From assembly GCA_033239525.1 (NCBI GenBank), contig BSYO01000010.1:14476042-14540041 (forward strand): 64,000 nucleotides of DNA, read 5' to 3'. The notes below the pieces were generated by a model. The model was not told the DNA's origin and ran no database searches. It saw only the letters and a list, made by a program, of their open reading frames with translations. A program made the translations under genes and the position numbers. Numbering within the stretch: position 1 is the first letter of the stretch; each line of letters opens with the position of its first letter. Of the stretch, positions 26,401-39,220 are shown piece by piece. The stretch is from Nepenthes gracilis (lineage: Eukaryota > Streptophyta > Magnoliopsida > Caryophyllales > Nepenthaceae).

Positions 26401-27653
26401 ATGGTGCAAGGTATTATTCACATATCTAATTTTCCTGCACATGCTTTATTTGATTCAAGTCCGACACATTCCTTTGTGTCAATGCGTTTTGTGCCACACT
26501 TGGAAGCTGTTCTGAGGCTGCTAGACTTCACTTTGATGGTATCTACTATAGTAGATGAGATTGTTAATATTGATGTGGTATATGCTAATTGTATGGCTCA
26601 GGTGAGAAATCATAGTCTACTAGTGGACTGAATTCGACTAGATATATTAGGAGTTTGATGCCATTCTTGGCATAGACTGGTTAGCTACATGTCACGACAA
26701 TATTGGTTGTGCTGAGAAGATTGTTTGCCTTTTTGTACCCAATAGTCCAGCATTTAAATTCCAAGGTTTTGGTGGCAAAGTACTTTAATTGTGGTGTCAG
26801 CATTACACGTTCAACATTTACTACAAAGTGGATGCAGAAACTTCCAAGCCTTTGTATCCAACTTTAGAAGTGAAGAATCCCGAGTTGGAGGATATTCCAA
26901 TGGTGTGAGAATTTGCAGACGTGTTTCCTAAGACTTGCACTGAGATGCAAAGTTGATTTTGCTATAAAGTTAGTTTTGGGGACAGCACTTATCTCAAAAG
27001 CTCCTTATTGTATAGCATCAACCAGGCTGAAAATGCTAAAGACTCAGCCGCAAAAGCTATTCAATTTAGGCTTCATTTGGCCTGGTACCTCATAGTAGGG
27101 TGCACCGATCCTATTTTTTAAGAATGATAAATCCATGAGATTATGCATTGACTATCGGGAGTTAAACAAGGTAACCATCAAGAATAAATACCCACTTTAA
27201 GGATTTATGACCTTTTTGATCAATTACGTAAGCACAGCTATTTTCTATGATTGATCTCCGATCAAGTGATCACTATTTGCGAATCAAGGAGGCAAACATT
27301 CGAAAGACAGCATTCAGGTCAAGGCACAATACTACGAATTCATGGCAATGCCCTTTGAACTAGCTAATGCGCCAACGACTTTTATTCATCTGATGAACCG
27401 AGTATTTAAGCCTTTCCTAGATCGATTCGTAGTGGTCTTCATCAACGACATCCTCGTGTATTCAAAGGATGATTCTAAGCACAAAGAACATTTTTGGACT
27501 ATATTGAGACGTTGAAGATAGCTCAGCTATACAACAAACCCAAGAAATGTAAATTTTGGCTCAAGAACGTTGCATTACTTGGACATATAACATCCAAAGT
27601 TGGGGTATCGATGCATCTGACAAAAAACAAATAGTGATGGATAGGGCAAGGCC
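26401..27653 (+). pseudogene. gypsy A protease and reverse transcriptase (5' part)
   Basis: Protease: AHALFDSSPTHSFVSMRFV (about 26437-26495), equivalent to the DSGATHSFIS active site with the Asp kept. RT: FAIKLVLGTALISKAPYC (about 26955-27010), a palm block near 27120-27170 ([18 protein letters not shown]), MPFELANAPTTF (about 27345-27380) and FIND at 27438-27449 where the family has FIDD, so one catalytic Asp is lost. The sequence stops at 27653 in WxRP, where element C is inserted, and continues at 37346. Frameshifts and stops are frequent. Confidence 0.85.
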
Positions 27654-28529
27654 TGTCACATCCCAAATCTCAATCCCGTCATCAACAATTAAAAAAATAA
27701 TTAATAATCAGCTAATTAGCCATTTAATTATCATTGGATGTGAACTTCATAATAATACCTCGATCGATCAAATAAAATAATAAACCTATACGCAGGACCA
27801 GAATCATACCACATCACCATGTGGCTCGACTTGATTCAATTTGTAACGTTGGACCATAAGTAAGGAGTTTTATCTCTATTATAACATAATCAAAGGATCC
27901 AAATGGCTGAAAAAAAAATTTCACTGCCATCATATTATCGGACGACTGACATCCCATGATTTATAAACCACAATTAACATAAACCTCATCCACATGATAA
28001 TAATTAAACTAACATTCACCTCATTAGTTGACAAAATGTTTCCGATTATCATAAACATATTAAACCGTTGTCCAAAACTAAAGTACAACAACAAACATTG
28101 ATAATTTAGATTCTAAACTCTTCGAACAGCTCATCCTTCAATCCTGATCATCCTACAAATATCTGAACATCTTATCTAAAATATTAGTACAACAGAAGTA
28201 ATGAGTGAGCTAAGAGTTCAACAACTCAAATAATTTTATAATTAAATATATATAATTTTCATTTAAAACATATGAGAAGAGACAATATATCAAGTTCATA
28301 AAGTGCTATGAATTTCCAACACAAAATATATAAGCTTAATAGATTTTCTTGTCATGTTTCTATTCTAAGAAATCATCCTCAAATATGCAGGTTCTTAGTG
28401 ACCAAGGGTCAGTAGGGCTCAACCGACTAAAGAAGCGGATAATCGAAACCCGGATTATATTTGTCTCCACACAACTAAATGTCGTACGTTACTAACCAAA
28501 TACCCGTAGGTGGACCGCCTTACATATAA

Positions 28530-28884
28530 ACCTATAGACGCCGCATTCACCGACAGATGATAGGTTCAAATCTCGATTACTACTATAATATACTAATATA
28601 TGCCATAATATACTACCCATTGTACTATAGCTATGGTCTAATACATATACTTATGAAAACTCTACACATTTTTCATATTTCTTAATTGTCTCATTCTAGA
28701 TAAAATAATTCCACATATATATTGTAGAGTTTTTCACATAATTCTTTACAATTAATCTTCATGCAGTTCATAAAATTCTACAGGAATTTACAAATGCAAT
28801 TTCAGAACATTTATAAGTTGTATTATGAGATTTCACAAACATGGTTGCAAAAAAAATCAGAAGATCATGATATTTCAGCAATTC
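28530..28884. repeat. First copy of a 353-bp duplication in LTR C, left piece
   Basis: The segment ending CATGATATTTCAGCAATTC just before element B reappears ending at 36476. The unit that starts CAATTTAAATAACA is found at 36124 and again at 36477, a period of 353 bp. Element B landed inside the first unit, splitting it. Only about the last 80 bp of this left piece are clearly matched; the left limit is approximate. Confidence 0.6.
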
Positions 28885-29344
28885 TGATGCGGACATCACA
28901 ACAAATATTCCAAGAAGATTGTAGAAAATATTATAATTTTATTGGCTTTTATTTATTTTCCTTATTGGACAAGATTTTAGTTTGATTTTATTGTATTTGA
29001 TTTTATTATGATTTTATTTTATTACAATTTCTTATTTTTAGCAATAGATAATTTGTTACCAAATTATCTTAAACGTAGTATTTTAGGAAATTATGTAACT
29101 ATGATTTTGTTTCCAATTGTCTTAGGTATCAGGTTCTCTATATAAGAACCGCCATTTCTATTATTTAAGTTAATTGATTGATGAATAAATATTTTAAGAA
29201 ATTGCTTACAATTGAGCAATTGTGACTTCCCTTCCTCTCTTCCCCTTGGTTTGATCTCTTTTTTATCTCTACCCCTTTAATCTAATTTCTTATCTCTACC
29301 TCTCTATTACTCTTCTCTCTACTTTTTTCCTCCTCCCTACATCA
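28885..29344 (+). repeat. 5' LTR of element B
   Basis: 460 bp from TGATGCGGACATCAC to CTCCCTACATCA. A TATA-like CTCTATATAAGAACC lies at about 29134-29148. It is followed by AATTGGTATCAAAG, the primer-binding site. Confidence 0.92.
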
Positions 29345-29359
29345 AATTGGTATCAAAGA

Positions 29360-30890
29360 TAAAAATCTTATTCTTTTGCTGCCAGCAACAACACCTTCCC
29401 GCACCAAACAACCAGCCACACAACTTCCCGCCACCAACCACCAGCCATACCACCACCTCCACTATCCCGCCACTCAACAAAGTTCTTCTGTGCATCATCT
29501 AGCGGGCCCATTTTCACCACCACTGCCTCTTCTTTATAGTGTCAAAAACACACAAAAAAAGTGGTTTTAAGCACCGCCTTTGTCCAAAAAAAAAAAAAAA
29601 GCGTTCTGTTTGACAAAAAAAAAGAGTGAGAAAAAGACGTGCACTGTCTCTATGAAAAAAAAAAAGAATCGAGAGAGAAACGGAGCACTCAACGAGACAA
29701 AGTCACCCAAAGCAACATCCCCGCCGACTACGCGATTCTGATCGGCGCGCCACCATCGGGAGGAAGAACCAATCGGCGCCGCCACCACAACCGGCGGCAG
29801 AACCCGTCACTGCCAAAACCCTCCACATCCCCGCTGCCACCATGACCTCCAACTCTCCGCCAAGCCAACTCACACTTAAACGACCATCCACACAATCCGA
29901 AACCCGCATCGCCCACTCACCCTGAACCTTTAACAATCGCCACCCTATGCCCTAAAACCCTAACCGACCACCACCCAGTGCCCAACTCCACCACCATCAC
30001 TGAAAGAAACCTACCCATACGCTCGAGCCGCAACCGACCCAAACCCTAACCACCACCTCGCTCCTTCTCCAGAGACAAAAAAAAAAAAAAAACAAAGAAA
30101 GGGAGTAAAAAGAGAAGTCACGAATCGGGTGTCCCGAATCTTCGTCTTCATTCTCTAACTTTGTCTTCGCCCTCGTTCGTTTTTGTCTTCGTCGCTTCAT
30201 TAGATTCGTTCTCCACATCATCTTCTTCGTCTACGTTCGTCTTCGTCGTCACCTTCATCGCCGTCGTTGTCGCCTTCATCGCTGTCGCCAACACCATCAC
30301 AACCGCCGCCTGAGAGGGCTATCGCGCACTAATCAGTCACGCCTCTCTTCTCCCTCTCTCTCTGCGTCTATGGGCTATGGCCGAGCAAAGGTAACGAAAA
30401 CAGAAAAACCAAAGCACAAACAGTAGCTAGGGGGAAAAAAAAGGAAAAAAAAAGAGAAAAAATTCAAACAGTAACAGATTCTCATCCAATCTCAAATAAG
30501 CGGGTCAGATCATCTACAATGCAATCTCAACAAGCTGGTCAAATCATCTCCAAGTGTGTTTGTCCCATCTTCTTTTGAGTAGCATATTTTCTTTATCTTT
30601 AATAGTATTTAGTTTTATCTACGTAAGCTATTTTATTGTCAAAAAAAAAAAAAAAACACCCTCACACTACCTTTGATACGCCTTTATTGCAATTGATTCT
30701 CGCTTAGTCATTTTAATAGATTAGCAATACTAGTTTACGATATCTAAACCATACAAATCTTACAAAAAAAATTTTTGATTGATTCGAATCGTCCTCAATT
30801 GTTTATTGATCTCATCCCCATTAGTTGTATTGGTGTTGTATGCACTTGCAAAGTGATCGATTATTTCCCATAATATCCCTAATCTAATCA
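29360..30890 (+). other. Leader of element B, no gene
   Basis: About 1.5 kb between PBS and gag with several poly(A) runs, a C-rich part (29390-30060, repeated CCACCA and CCGCC) and a TTCGTC trinucleotide-rich part (30140-30300). Open frames on both strands (for example 29703-29936 minus) are composition artefacts of the C-rich DNA. Confidence 0.5.
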
Positions 30891-31960
30891 TGGACTCTAA
30901 CTAATTTGAAATTTTAAGTCAACAATTAGCCCAATTGTAAGACTACCTGAGGGTCATTCAAACTTACCTGACGACTCGTCAAACTAATTTAGATCTCACA
31001 AATCGAGTTGCCACTTTAGAACTAGGGTCTCACTTATCAGATGCTGAAAACTCTAATGTATCACATAACAAAGCTCACCGACGAAGGCACAACAGACGAA
31101 CCCCTCGTAGACATGATCACAAGACTAGATACTATGATCAATAGCAGGATCCGGATGATCACCTCTTCAAAGATATCAAATTGGATACACCTACTTTTGA
31201 CGGCTGCTTGGACCCTCGAGTTTTCACTCAATGAATTCGAGATATGGATCGTTTCTTTGAATGGTATAGCATGTCAGAAGATAGAAGAGTTCAATTTGCC
31301 AACCTTAAATTGACCGAAAACGCCCAATTATATTGGGAAAGTGTTGAGGACCTCCTAATTAGGCGTCAAGCTGCCCTTGTTCAGAGTTAGGTTGAAATAA
31401 AACGACGCCTTCAAGAGAAATATTCACCTCGTTCCTACTATAGCAACTTACTCGATCAGTGGAATTCTCTTCGACAGGGTAATCGGTCCGTCACTGAGTA
31501 TGTGACTCAATTCGATGATTTTCGAATGAGATGTCACATCATTGAGGATGAGGCCATGACATTGAGTAAGTTCCAGCAAAGTCTACACAAGGAGTTTAGG
31601 AAAGAACTTGTCCTCCATGGAGTCACTATTTTGGACCATGCATATAATCTTGTCCAAGACTTTGAATTAGTCACTAGGACACCCCACCATCAACCCATAG
31701 AGCACACTCCTGCCACTAACTGTAAGTCTGTATTAGGAACCCCTCCTTCCACCGTTGTCCCTACAAGGGAAGCCCAAGAAAGGATGTCGAAGTCCCAAAA
31801 AGAAATTATTAATTACAATGCTTAATTGTAAAGGTTTTAGGCATATTTCTTCCAAATGTCCGAATAAAGCTTTATTAATTGACGGACAAAGAGAAATCAA
31901 TGAGGAACCCCTTGAAGAACAAGTTTATGAACCTAAGAGGAGTTTGATGACCTGAATGAC
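30891..31960 (+). pseudogene. Element B gag
   Basis: The start is probably at 30891 (ATGGACTCTAAC) with an in-frame stop soon after. Around 31210-31300 frames give FTQ-IRDMDRFFEW and RVQFANLKLTENAQLYW, the gag core. 31502-31750 reads VTQFDDFRMRCHIIEDEAMT and LSKFQQSLHKEFRKELVLHG. A knuckle NCKGFRHISSKCP at about 31820-31862 keeps Cys, His and Cys of the CCHC pattern, the first Cys being lost. Frameshifts break it into four pieces. Confidence 0.8.
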
Positions 31961-31978
31961 GATGACATTGACACATTT

Positions 31979-32340
31979 GTGAGCTCCATTCAGCCTAATC
32001 CCTCCAGTCTAGACTTTCATTCTTCCTTCCTCGATACATCATTTTTAGGCATTGTGCGATGCACCTTGACACAATCCAAGGGAGGTGATAATTGGCGTCG
32101 TCACGCTATCTTTCACGCTTACATCAAAATGAACGAGAAGGCTTATAAGGCAATCATGGATAGCAATAGTTGCATCAATGCGGTCTCCGCTAACACTATC
32201 TCTAGTTTGGGGTTCAAGGAGGTTCCACGCCCTAATCCATACAGCGTCTCTTGGATTGACACATCTTTTATATCCGTTAAAGAACGTTGTCTTGTACCTA
32301 TTCAATTTTTAGAATACAAAGACCACATTTAGTGAGACGT
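31979..32340 (+). pseudogene. Element B aspartic protease
   Basis: Frame 31979-32332 encodes RRHAIFHAYIKMNEKAYKAI, then MDSNSCINAVSANTISSLGF. MDSNSC stands where family members have IDSGSC, so the catalytic Asp is kept but the flap-side Gly is Asn. It matures Gag-Pol in active relatives. The frame is closed by a stop before RT. Confidence 0.75.
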
Positions 32341-32503
32341 TATTTAAATGGACGTGGGTCATGTCATTCTCGGGTGCCCTTGGCTCTAATCCTTGGATAT
32401 GACAATATAAGGGCATTCTAATTCCTGCTCCTTTGTTCACAAGGGAAAGAAGATTCGCCTCTACTCCCTACCCCCAAAACCGACATCCCAACAAAGAAAT
32501 GAA

Positions 32504-33450
32504 ATGGTAGCAACCAAAGGATTACATATTATTAGTCCCACAGCATTTGAATGGGCCGCTATCGGCAAGTCAGTTGTGTTCGCCGTTATTGTCCTCGAAA
32601 CCCTTCCGACCTCTTCCATACCATTTTCTAATAAGGCCCGTCAAATTCTCCAAAGCTCTCAAGATGTCTTCCTGAGGAACCTCCCTAATCACTTACCACA
32701 TTTACGGAAAATTAAACATGCTATTGATTTCGCTCCAGGTGCGTCACTCCCGAACCACCCTCATTATAGGATGAATCCTACTGAACATGCTAAACTCTAA
32801 AGACAAGTGGAAAAACTCCTCCGCAATAGATTCTTTTGAGAAAGTATGAATCCTTATGCGGTACCCGCTCTCTTAACACCTAAGAAGGATGGGTCTTGGA
32901 GGATGTGTGTTGATAGTAGAGCAATCAATAAAATCACCGTAAAATATCGTTTTTTCATTCCTAGGATTGACGACATGTTAGATATGATGGCTGGTGCCAT
33001 AATCTTTTCTAAAATAGATTTAAAGAGTGGTTACCACCAAATCAGAATTCATCCAGGGGATGAGTGAAAAACAGCTTTCAAGACGAATGACGACCTCTAT
33101 GAATAGTTGGTCATGCCTTTTGGGCTCTCTAACGCACCAAGCACTTTCATGAGAGTCATGACCCAGACTTTACGGCCTTTCATGAGACAGTTCCTAGTGG
33201 TCTATTTTGATGATATCCTCATTTACAGTAAGACCAATAAGCAACATGTGGAACATCTCACACAAGTTTGCCTTACTCTTCGAAAAGATAACTTGTTTGC
33301 CAAACTTAAGAAATGTTCCTTCTTCTCTGACAAAGTGACTTTTTTGGGCTTTATTGTTTCTTCTGACGGAGTTTCTGCCGACCCCACAAAGCTCCAGACA
33401 ATCATAAATTGGCCGGAACCAAAATCCATCCATAAAGCTTGAAGTTTTCA
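32504..33450 (+). pseudogene. Element B reverse transcriptase
   Basis: Pieces in order: IDFAPGASLPNHPHYRMNP (about 32732-32790), [20 protein letters not shown] then [15 protein letters not shown] (32849-32955), [18 protein letters not shown] (33014-33067), [17 protein letters not shown] (33110-33160) and [12 protein letters not shown] with the catalytic FDD at 33206-33214 intact. It ends [19 protein letters not shown]. Three in-frame stops separate the pieces; otherwise the domain is well preserved. Confidence 0.9.
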
Positions 33451-35490
33451 CGGTTTGGCCACGTTCTATCGTCGGTTCATCAAGGGTTTTAGCACAATCA
33501 TGACTCCCATCACTGAGTGCATGAAGAAGGGTGACTTCACTTAGTCTCCCGATGCTGCCAAGGCTTTCAAACTCATCAAAGAAAGGATGACAACAGCTCC
33601 CATCATTCGACTTCTGATTTCTTCAAAGTGTTTGAGGTAGAGTGTGATGCGTCAAGTGTAGGCATAAAAGGAGTTCTTAGTCAAAAACGCCATCCAATTG
33701 CCTACTTTAGTGAAAAGTTAAATGATGCCAAACGACGATACTCTAATTATGATAAGGAGTTGTATGTTGTCGTACCGCCTAACGCTACTAGCATCATTAC
33801 TTGCCATCTCAAGAGTTTGTCCCCTATTCGGATCATAAAACTCTTCGGTTCCTCAACTCCCAAAAGAAATTAAATTATAAACACGGTCGGTGGATCGAAT
33901 ATTTACAAACTTATTCTTTTGTCTTGAAGCACAAGAAATGAGTTAAGAATCAAGTGGCCGATGCCTTGAGCCGTCGTTTGGCCTTGCTATCTGCTATTCA
34001 AGTTAAAATTGTTGGCTTTGAAAGACTTAAAGAAGAATATGAGTCTTGCCCTGATTTTAGCAAAATCTTCCTCACTTTACAGTGTGGGCATTTGGACACC
34101 ACGGACAGATTTCGTCTTCAGGATGGGTACTTATTCCGAGTTAATAAACTTTGCATTTCGAAAACGTCAATCCAAGACTTTATAGTTTGGGAAGTTCATG
34201 TTGGAGGTTTATCAGGCCATTTTAGACGTGATAAGACAATTGAAGAGGTTGAGCGACAATTTTATTGACCTAGTTTGAAAGAAAGATGTGACTAAAATCG
34301 TCAGTACTTGTCGAGTATGCCAACTTGCCAAACACACAAAGCAAAACACTGACCTCTACACCCCTCAACCTGTTCCTCATGACCCACGACAGGATGTAAG
34401 CATGGACTTTGTGTTAGAGTTTCCCCGTACCCCCAAGAAACATGATTCCATTTTTGTCGTTGTAGATTATTTTTTTAAAATGGCCCACTTCATTCCTTGT
34501 AGTAAGACTGCTAATACTTCTCGAATCGCTCGGATTTATTCTACCGAGATTGTCAAGCTATATAGTCTTCCTAAGACCATTGTTTCTAATCAGGATGTTT
34601 GTTTTACCAGCCATTTTTGGAGGATCTTGTAGCACATGGTCAGTACCAAGTAGAAATTTTTCACTACATATCACCCTCAAACAGATGGCCAAACTGAAGT
34701 CGTCAATCGGAGTTTAGGTAACTTATTACGGTGTTTGGTCCATAAGCATCTTCAGAATTGGGACTTGATCCTGCCCACTGCCCAACTTGCATATAATAGT
34801 TCTTTGAATAGATCCCTCGGTATGAGTCCATTTGAAGTTGTGCATGGATACAAACCCCTAAAACCATTAGACCTTCTCCCAATATCTCCACATGTTAATG
34901 TGTCCATGATGGCCGAACTTTTGCCACAACACCCTTACAATTTACACATCAAGATCAATAAACAATTAGAGGCAAGCAATGAATCCCATAAAAGACATAT
35001 TGAATTCAATGTAGGAGATTATGTCATGGTTCGCATCAAACCGGAACGACGCCTACTTGGGCACGTCTCTAAATTGAAGGCTCGTAACACTGGTCCATTT
35101 AAATTTTACAGCGGATTGGTTCAAATGTATATGTTCTTAACATTTCATCTCATTTTGGTTTTCATCAAACTTTCAATGTGAAAGATTTAATTGCATATAA
35201 AGGAAATTTTTTCCCACCTATGGACCCCTTTGTCATCCCCCCGCATCACCCCCTATTGACCGTTCGTCCTCCCCTACGCCACTTCCCTCCCTCCCGGCAC
35301 ACCATGATAAAATTGAGGTTATTTTAGATGAACAGGTTATGTTTACCAATGATGGAGCTATTCATCGTTTCCTTATTCGTTGGGTTGGCTGACCAAATCT
35401 GAAAATGCTTAAATCTCTCGAGAGGCACTACAGCAGTTTAACCCAGACCTTTTGAATTTCTATCAGAGCCAGCAGGAGTGCACTTTTCCA
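33451..35490 (+). pseudogene. Element B RNase H, integrase and chromodomain
   Basis: RNase [16 protein letters not shown] (33637-33680) and [11 protein letters not shown] (33736-33768). Integrase: VADALSRR (33954), zinc domain GGLSGHFRRDKT and CRVCQLAKHTKQN (34310-34350), core MDFVLEFPR (34402) and VVDYFFKMAHF, then SNQDVCFTSHFWR (34588) where the second catalytic Asp block SDRD has become SNQD, and PQTDGQTEVVNRSLG (34676) with the catalytic Glu. The C-terminal part NVKDLIAYKGNF (35176) is followed by a chromodomain-like stretch ILDEQVMFTNDGAIHRFLI and RWVG (35320-35390), hence chromovirus. Several stops are present. Confidence 0.88.
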
Positions 35491-35660
35491 AGCCCAAATT
35501 CACTTTCTTCTAGAAATATTGGTCACTCCGTCAACTTTCGGCCCCCACTTATAAGAGTCTACAACCATCGCCGGAGGGTTGCCCAACCGCTAAGCTTGTG
35601 GTTGGGGGCTTGATTCCTTGGTTTGCTCGACGAAGTCGAGTCCCAACCACCCGGGAGAAT

Positions 35661-36118
35661 TAATGTGGACATCACAACAAATATTCCAAGAAGATTCTAG
35701 AAAATATTATAATTTTATTGGCTTTTATTTGTTTTTCTTATTTGACAAAATTTTAGTTTGATTTTATTGTATTTTATTTTATTATGATTTTATTTTATTA
35801 CAATTTCTTATTTTTAGCAATAGATAATTTGTTACCAAATTATCTTAGGCCTAATATTTTAGGAAGTTATTTGACTATGACTTTGTTTCCAATTGTCTTA
35901 AATATCAGGTTCTCTATATAAGAACCGTCATTTCTATTTTTAAGTTAATTGATTGATAAATGAATATTTTGAAAATTAATTACAATTGAGCAATTGTGAC
36001 TTTCCTTCCTCTCTCCCCCTTGGTTTGATCTCTTTCTTGTCTCTATCCCTCTAGTCTAATTTCTTATCTTTATCCCTCTATTACTCTTATCTCAACTTTT
36101 CCCCTTCTCCCTACATCA
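35661..36118 (+). repeat. 3' LTR of element B
   Basis: 458 bp, starts TAATGTGGACATCAC (terminal TG mutated to TA) and ends CTCCCTACATCA. It is preceded by the purine-rich CCGGGAGAAT. Confidence 0.92.
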
Positions 36119-36123
36119 AATTC

Positions 36124-36830
36124 CAATTTAAATAACATGCAAGGCCGATTTTACTAAAATTTAGAACATGTAAGCATTTATGTGAAATTTCAACACATGT
36201 AGAGAACTTTAATTAAGTTTATAGAACATACAGGAACTTATAAATGAAAATTAAATATGGAAGAACATTATATTATGAATTCAAGTTATGCATGTGAGGT
36301 TATTGCAAACATTTGCTGAATTATGTAATGAGCATATACTTGGACATAAATTCCAGGCATAATTTCAAAAAAATAGGAAGAATTTCACATGTATGTTAAA
36401 CATTTATAAGCTGTATTATGAGATTTCACAAACATGGTTGCAAAAAAATCAAAAGATCATGATATTTCAGCAATTCCAATTTAAATAACACACATGCCAG
36501 GCCAATTTTACTAAAATTTAGAACATGCAAGCATTTATGTGAAATTTTAACACATGTAGGGAACTTTAATTAAGTTTTTAGAACATATAGCAACTTATAA
36601 ATGAAAATCAAATATGGAAGAACATTATATTAGGAATTCAAGTCATGCATGTGAGGTTATTGCAGACATTTGTTGAATTATGTAATGAGCATATACTTGG
36701 ACATAAATTTCAGGCATAATTTCAAAAAAATAGGAAGAATTTCACATGTATGTTAAACATAAACAACTTAGCTATGAAATCATATCATACATGAGTATTT
36801 AAAATAAGAAATATTCAAAGAATTGAAAAA
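36124..36830. repeat. 353-bp tandem duplication in LTR C, right piece
   Basis: CAATTTAAATAACA followed by TTTTACTAAAATTTAGAACATG occurs at 36124 and again at 36477; the copies remain similar to about 36765. Together with the part left of element B it forms two units. Confidence 0.85.
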
Positions 36831-37345
36831 GAAACAGCAATAAGAGAAAGATAGCTTGGAATACACTTGCCTAACTCCAAATTACCGAAATTCTAACTTT
36901 GATTCACTGGATTTGAGCTTCTTTGGCTTCCATCTCCCTCTTTCTTCTCTCTTCTCCTCTTCTCCTTCTCTCTCCTCTCTCTCAAATTCTGCAAAAAAAT
37001 GCCTGAAAATCAGCGAGTCCCCTATTTATAATAGGAATAGCACTCAAGCGCAAGTCAGACACATGTCAGGGCCACAACTAGGCACTGCGGCGCACGAGAG
37101 CCACCTTAGGCGCACTTCAAGCGCAAACATACAGGATAGGGCACTTCGGGCATCCTTCAGGCATGCTTCAAGCGAGGACCTACTAGAAAATACGCTTAGA
37201 TGCGATCAAGCGTCCATCAACTCGATGTGACACGATCTAATTTTAACTTTTGACCCAATTTTCTTTATCCTTTAATATCAATTTTAATTATCTCAACTTA
37301 ATTAATCATAATCACAATAAAATTGAACTCGAACCTTGCAAGACC

Positions 37346-39220
37346 AAATTTACCAATGGAGGTATAGAGTTTCTTTGGACCAGCGGGTTATTATCACTGG
37401 TTCATGAAAGGCTTTTATAGCAACGCTAAACTGCTATTGACCAACTTGACACAGAAAGATGCCAAGTTCAATTGGCTAAACAGAGTGTGACGCAAGCCTT
37501 CAAGAACTAAAGCAGAGGTTGATTTCGACGCCTATCTTGACAATTCCTAATGGGTCAGATGGACATAAAATGTAATGTGGCCTGTTGCTGAGAGGATTAG
37601 GTTGTGTAATTATGTAGCATGGAAAGGTGATAGCATACAAATCTAGACAGATGAAGGCTTATGAGACCAAGTATCCAACACACGATATTGAGCTCGCAGC
37701 TATCATTTTTGCACTAAAGATTTAGTAACATTATTTATACAGGGAGGCATTCATGATATACAAATCGTCAAAGCCTCAAGTACCTATTCTCACATAAGGA
37801 GCTTAATATGCAACGGAGGAGATGGTTTGACTTATTAAAGGATTATGATTGTGATATTCAGTAAAAGTTAGGGAAAGCTAATGTCATGGTCGATACATTA
37901 AACAGAAAGTTTGCAAGACTTATTGCCCATCTGAAATGCATGAGTGGTGTATGCTGAAGGACGTGGAGGATTGTCAAGTACAGCCACATCAGAACGATTC
38001 TCGAACATCAATGTCATATCTCCAAGTTTAGCCAAGATTTATGGATCAAATCAAAGAAGTATAGTACGAGAATCATTTGGTTGTAACAATTTGTGGAGAC
38101 CTGGGTAGTGAAGCACGAGTAGGTTTTCACAATAGAGACGACGGTATATTGAGATGTCACAATAAGCTATGTGTTCCTAATATCAAGCACTTGTATAGAG
38201 AGATTTTTAGAGAAGCCCACCGTTCCAGATACACAATACATCCATGCGGCACCAAGATGTACTAAGATCTAAGGAAAATTTTCCGGTGGAGCAGGCTGAA
38301 GAAGGATGTCACAAACCACATATCCCAATGCTTGACAAGTCAGTAGGTTCAGACAACGTATCAACGACCAATTGGGAGGCTAAAATCAATGTTGATACCA
38401 AGTTGGAAATGAGAGTATATCATAATGAACTTTGTTTCTGGACTTCTAAAGACAGCGTGGGGACATGATGTTGTTTAAGTAATTATTAATCTTGGCTATC
38501 AGAATCAACTTTTTACTAGATCATCTTGCTAGGTTATACATCGATGAGGTTGTGAGATTACATGGAATTCTAACAACTATCATGTCTAAAAGAGACCCAT
38601 GATTCGTATCACACTTTTGGTAAAGTCTACACCAGGAGTTAGGTACAAATTTGAGGTTTAGCACAGCCTTTTATCCATAGACGGACAATTCAAGCTAACC
38701 ATTCAAACCTTAAAGGATATGCTGCGCCTCTTTGTGCTCAATCTTGGTGGCAGCTAGGATTCCCATTTATTTCCAACAAAGTTTGCATATAATTATAGTT
38801 ATTAGGCAAATATTAGTATGGGTCCTTTTAAGACAATTTATGAGAAAAAGTGTCATTCACCGGTCAATTGGGATGATGTTGGCAATTGAAAAACTATGGG
38901 ACCCGATATTGTGTAAGAGACCACGGAGAAGATTACTTTGATTAAAGATTGTCTATGGGTGGCCCAGAGTAAACAGATGAAATATGTTGATTAAAAGCAG
39001 CGACATCTGCAATTCCATCTAGGAGACATTGTCTTCCTAAAAGTTTCACCATGGAAGGGCGTTGTCTGTTTTGGCGTAAAGGAAAATTTCAACCTTGTTT
39101 TATCAGACCTTTTGAGATCCTAGAATGCATCAGTGAGGTCGCTTACATACTAGTTCTACCACCAGCCCTATCCGTGGTACACAACATATTCCGTATATCT
39201 ATACTGCAGAAGTACGTGTA
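37346..39220 (+). pseudogene. gypsy A RNase H and integrase (3' part of pol)
   Basis: Continues the RT/RNase H interrupted at 27653: FFGPAGYYHWFMKGFYSNAK (about 37368-37427), [30 protein letters not shown] (about 37627-37690) and [12 protein letters not shown]. Then RWFDLLKDYDCDIQ and GKANVMVDTLNRKFARLIA. Integrase follows: LCVPNIKHLYREIFREAHRS (about 38172-38230), KDVTNHISQCLTSQ, MNFVSGL, and PxTDGQFKLTIQTLKDML (about 38678-38735), ending HNIFRISILQKYV at 39180-39220. It is broken by element D and completed at 43459. Stops are frequent. Confidence 0.85.

Larger units (their letters stand above)
28885..36118 (+). mobile_element. Chromovirus-type Ty3/gypsy element B, complete
   Basis: LTRs of 460 bp (28885-29344) and 458 bp (35661-36118) are very similar by eye. 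Perfect 5-bp duplications AATTC sit at 28880-28884 and 36119-36123. The PBS TGGTATCAAAG (29348) matches initiator Met tRNA priming. Internal order is long leader, gag, protease, RT, RNase H, integrase and a chromodomain-like end, all plus strand. A moderate number of stops make it non-autonomous now. LTR similarity marks it as one of the younger layers in the nest. Confidence 0.93.
27654..37340 (-). mobile_element. Solo LTR C (about 2.45 kb without B), inserted in gypsy A RT
   Basis: Plus-strand ends TGTCACATCCCAAA and GAACCTTGCA, with flanking AGGCC (27649-27653) and AGACC (37341-37345). Removing it rejoins the gypsy A frame at the RT/RNase H boundary. On the minus strand the order is U3 with GC-rich GCGC motifs (37040-37230), TATA-like TATTATAAATAGG (about 37022-37034) and purine-rich GAGAGAGGAGAG leader (36935-36985). 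It is the same family as 7871-9854. Chromovirus B is inserted within it at 28885-36118. No internal retroelement genes of its own are present, so it is a solo LTR. Confidence 0.8.

Noticed and set aside
29567..30221. Several overlapping frames on both strands
   Set aside because: They lie in the C-rich leader of element B and reflect composition; no domain, and they contradict each other.
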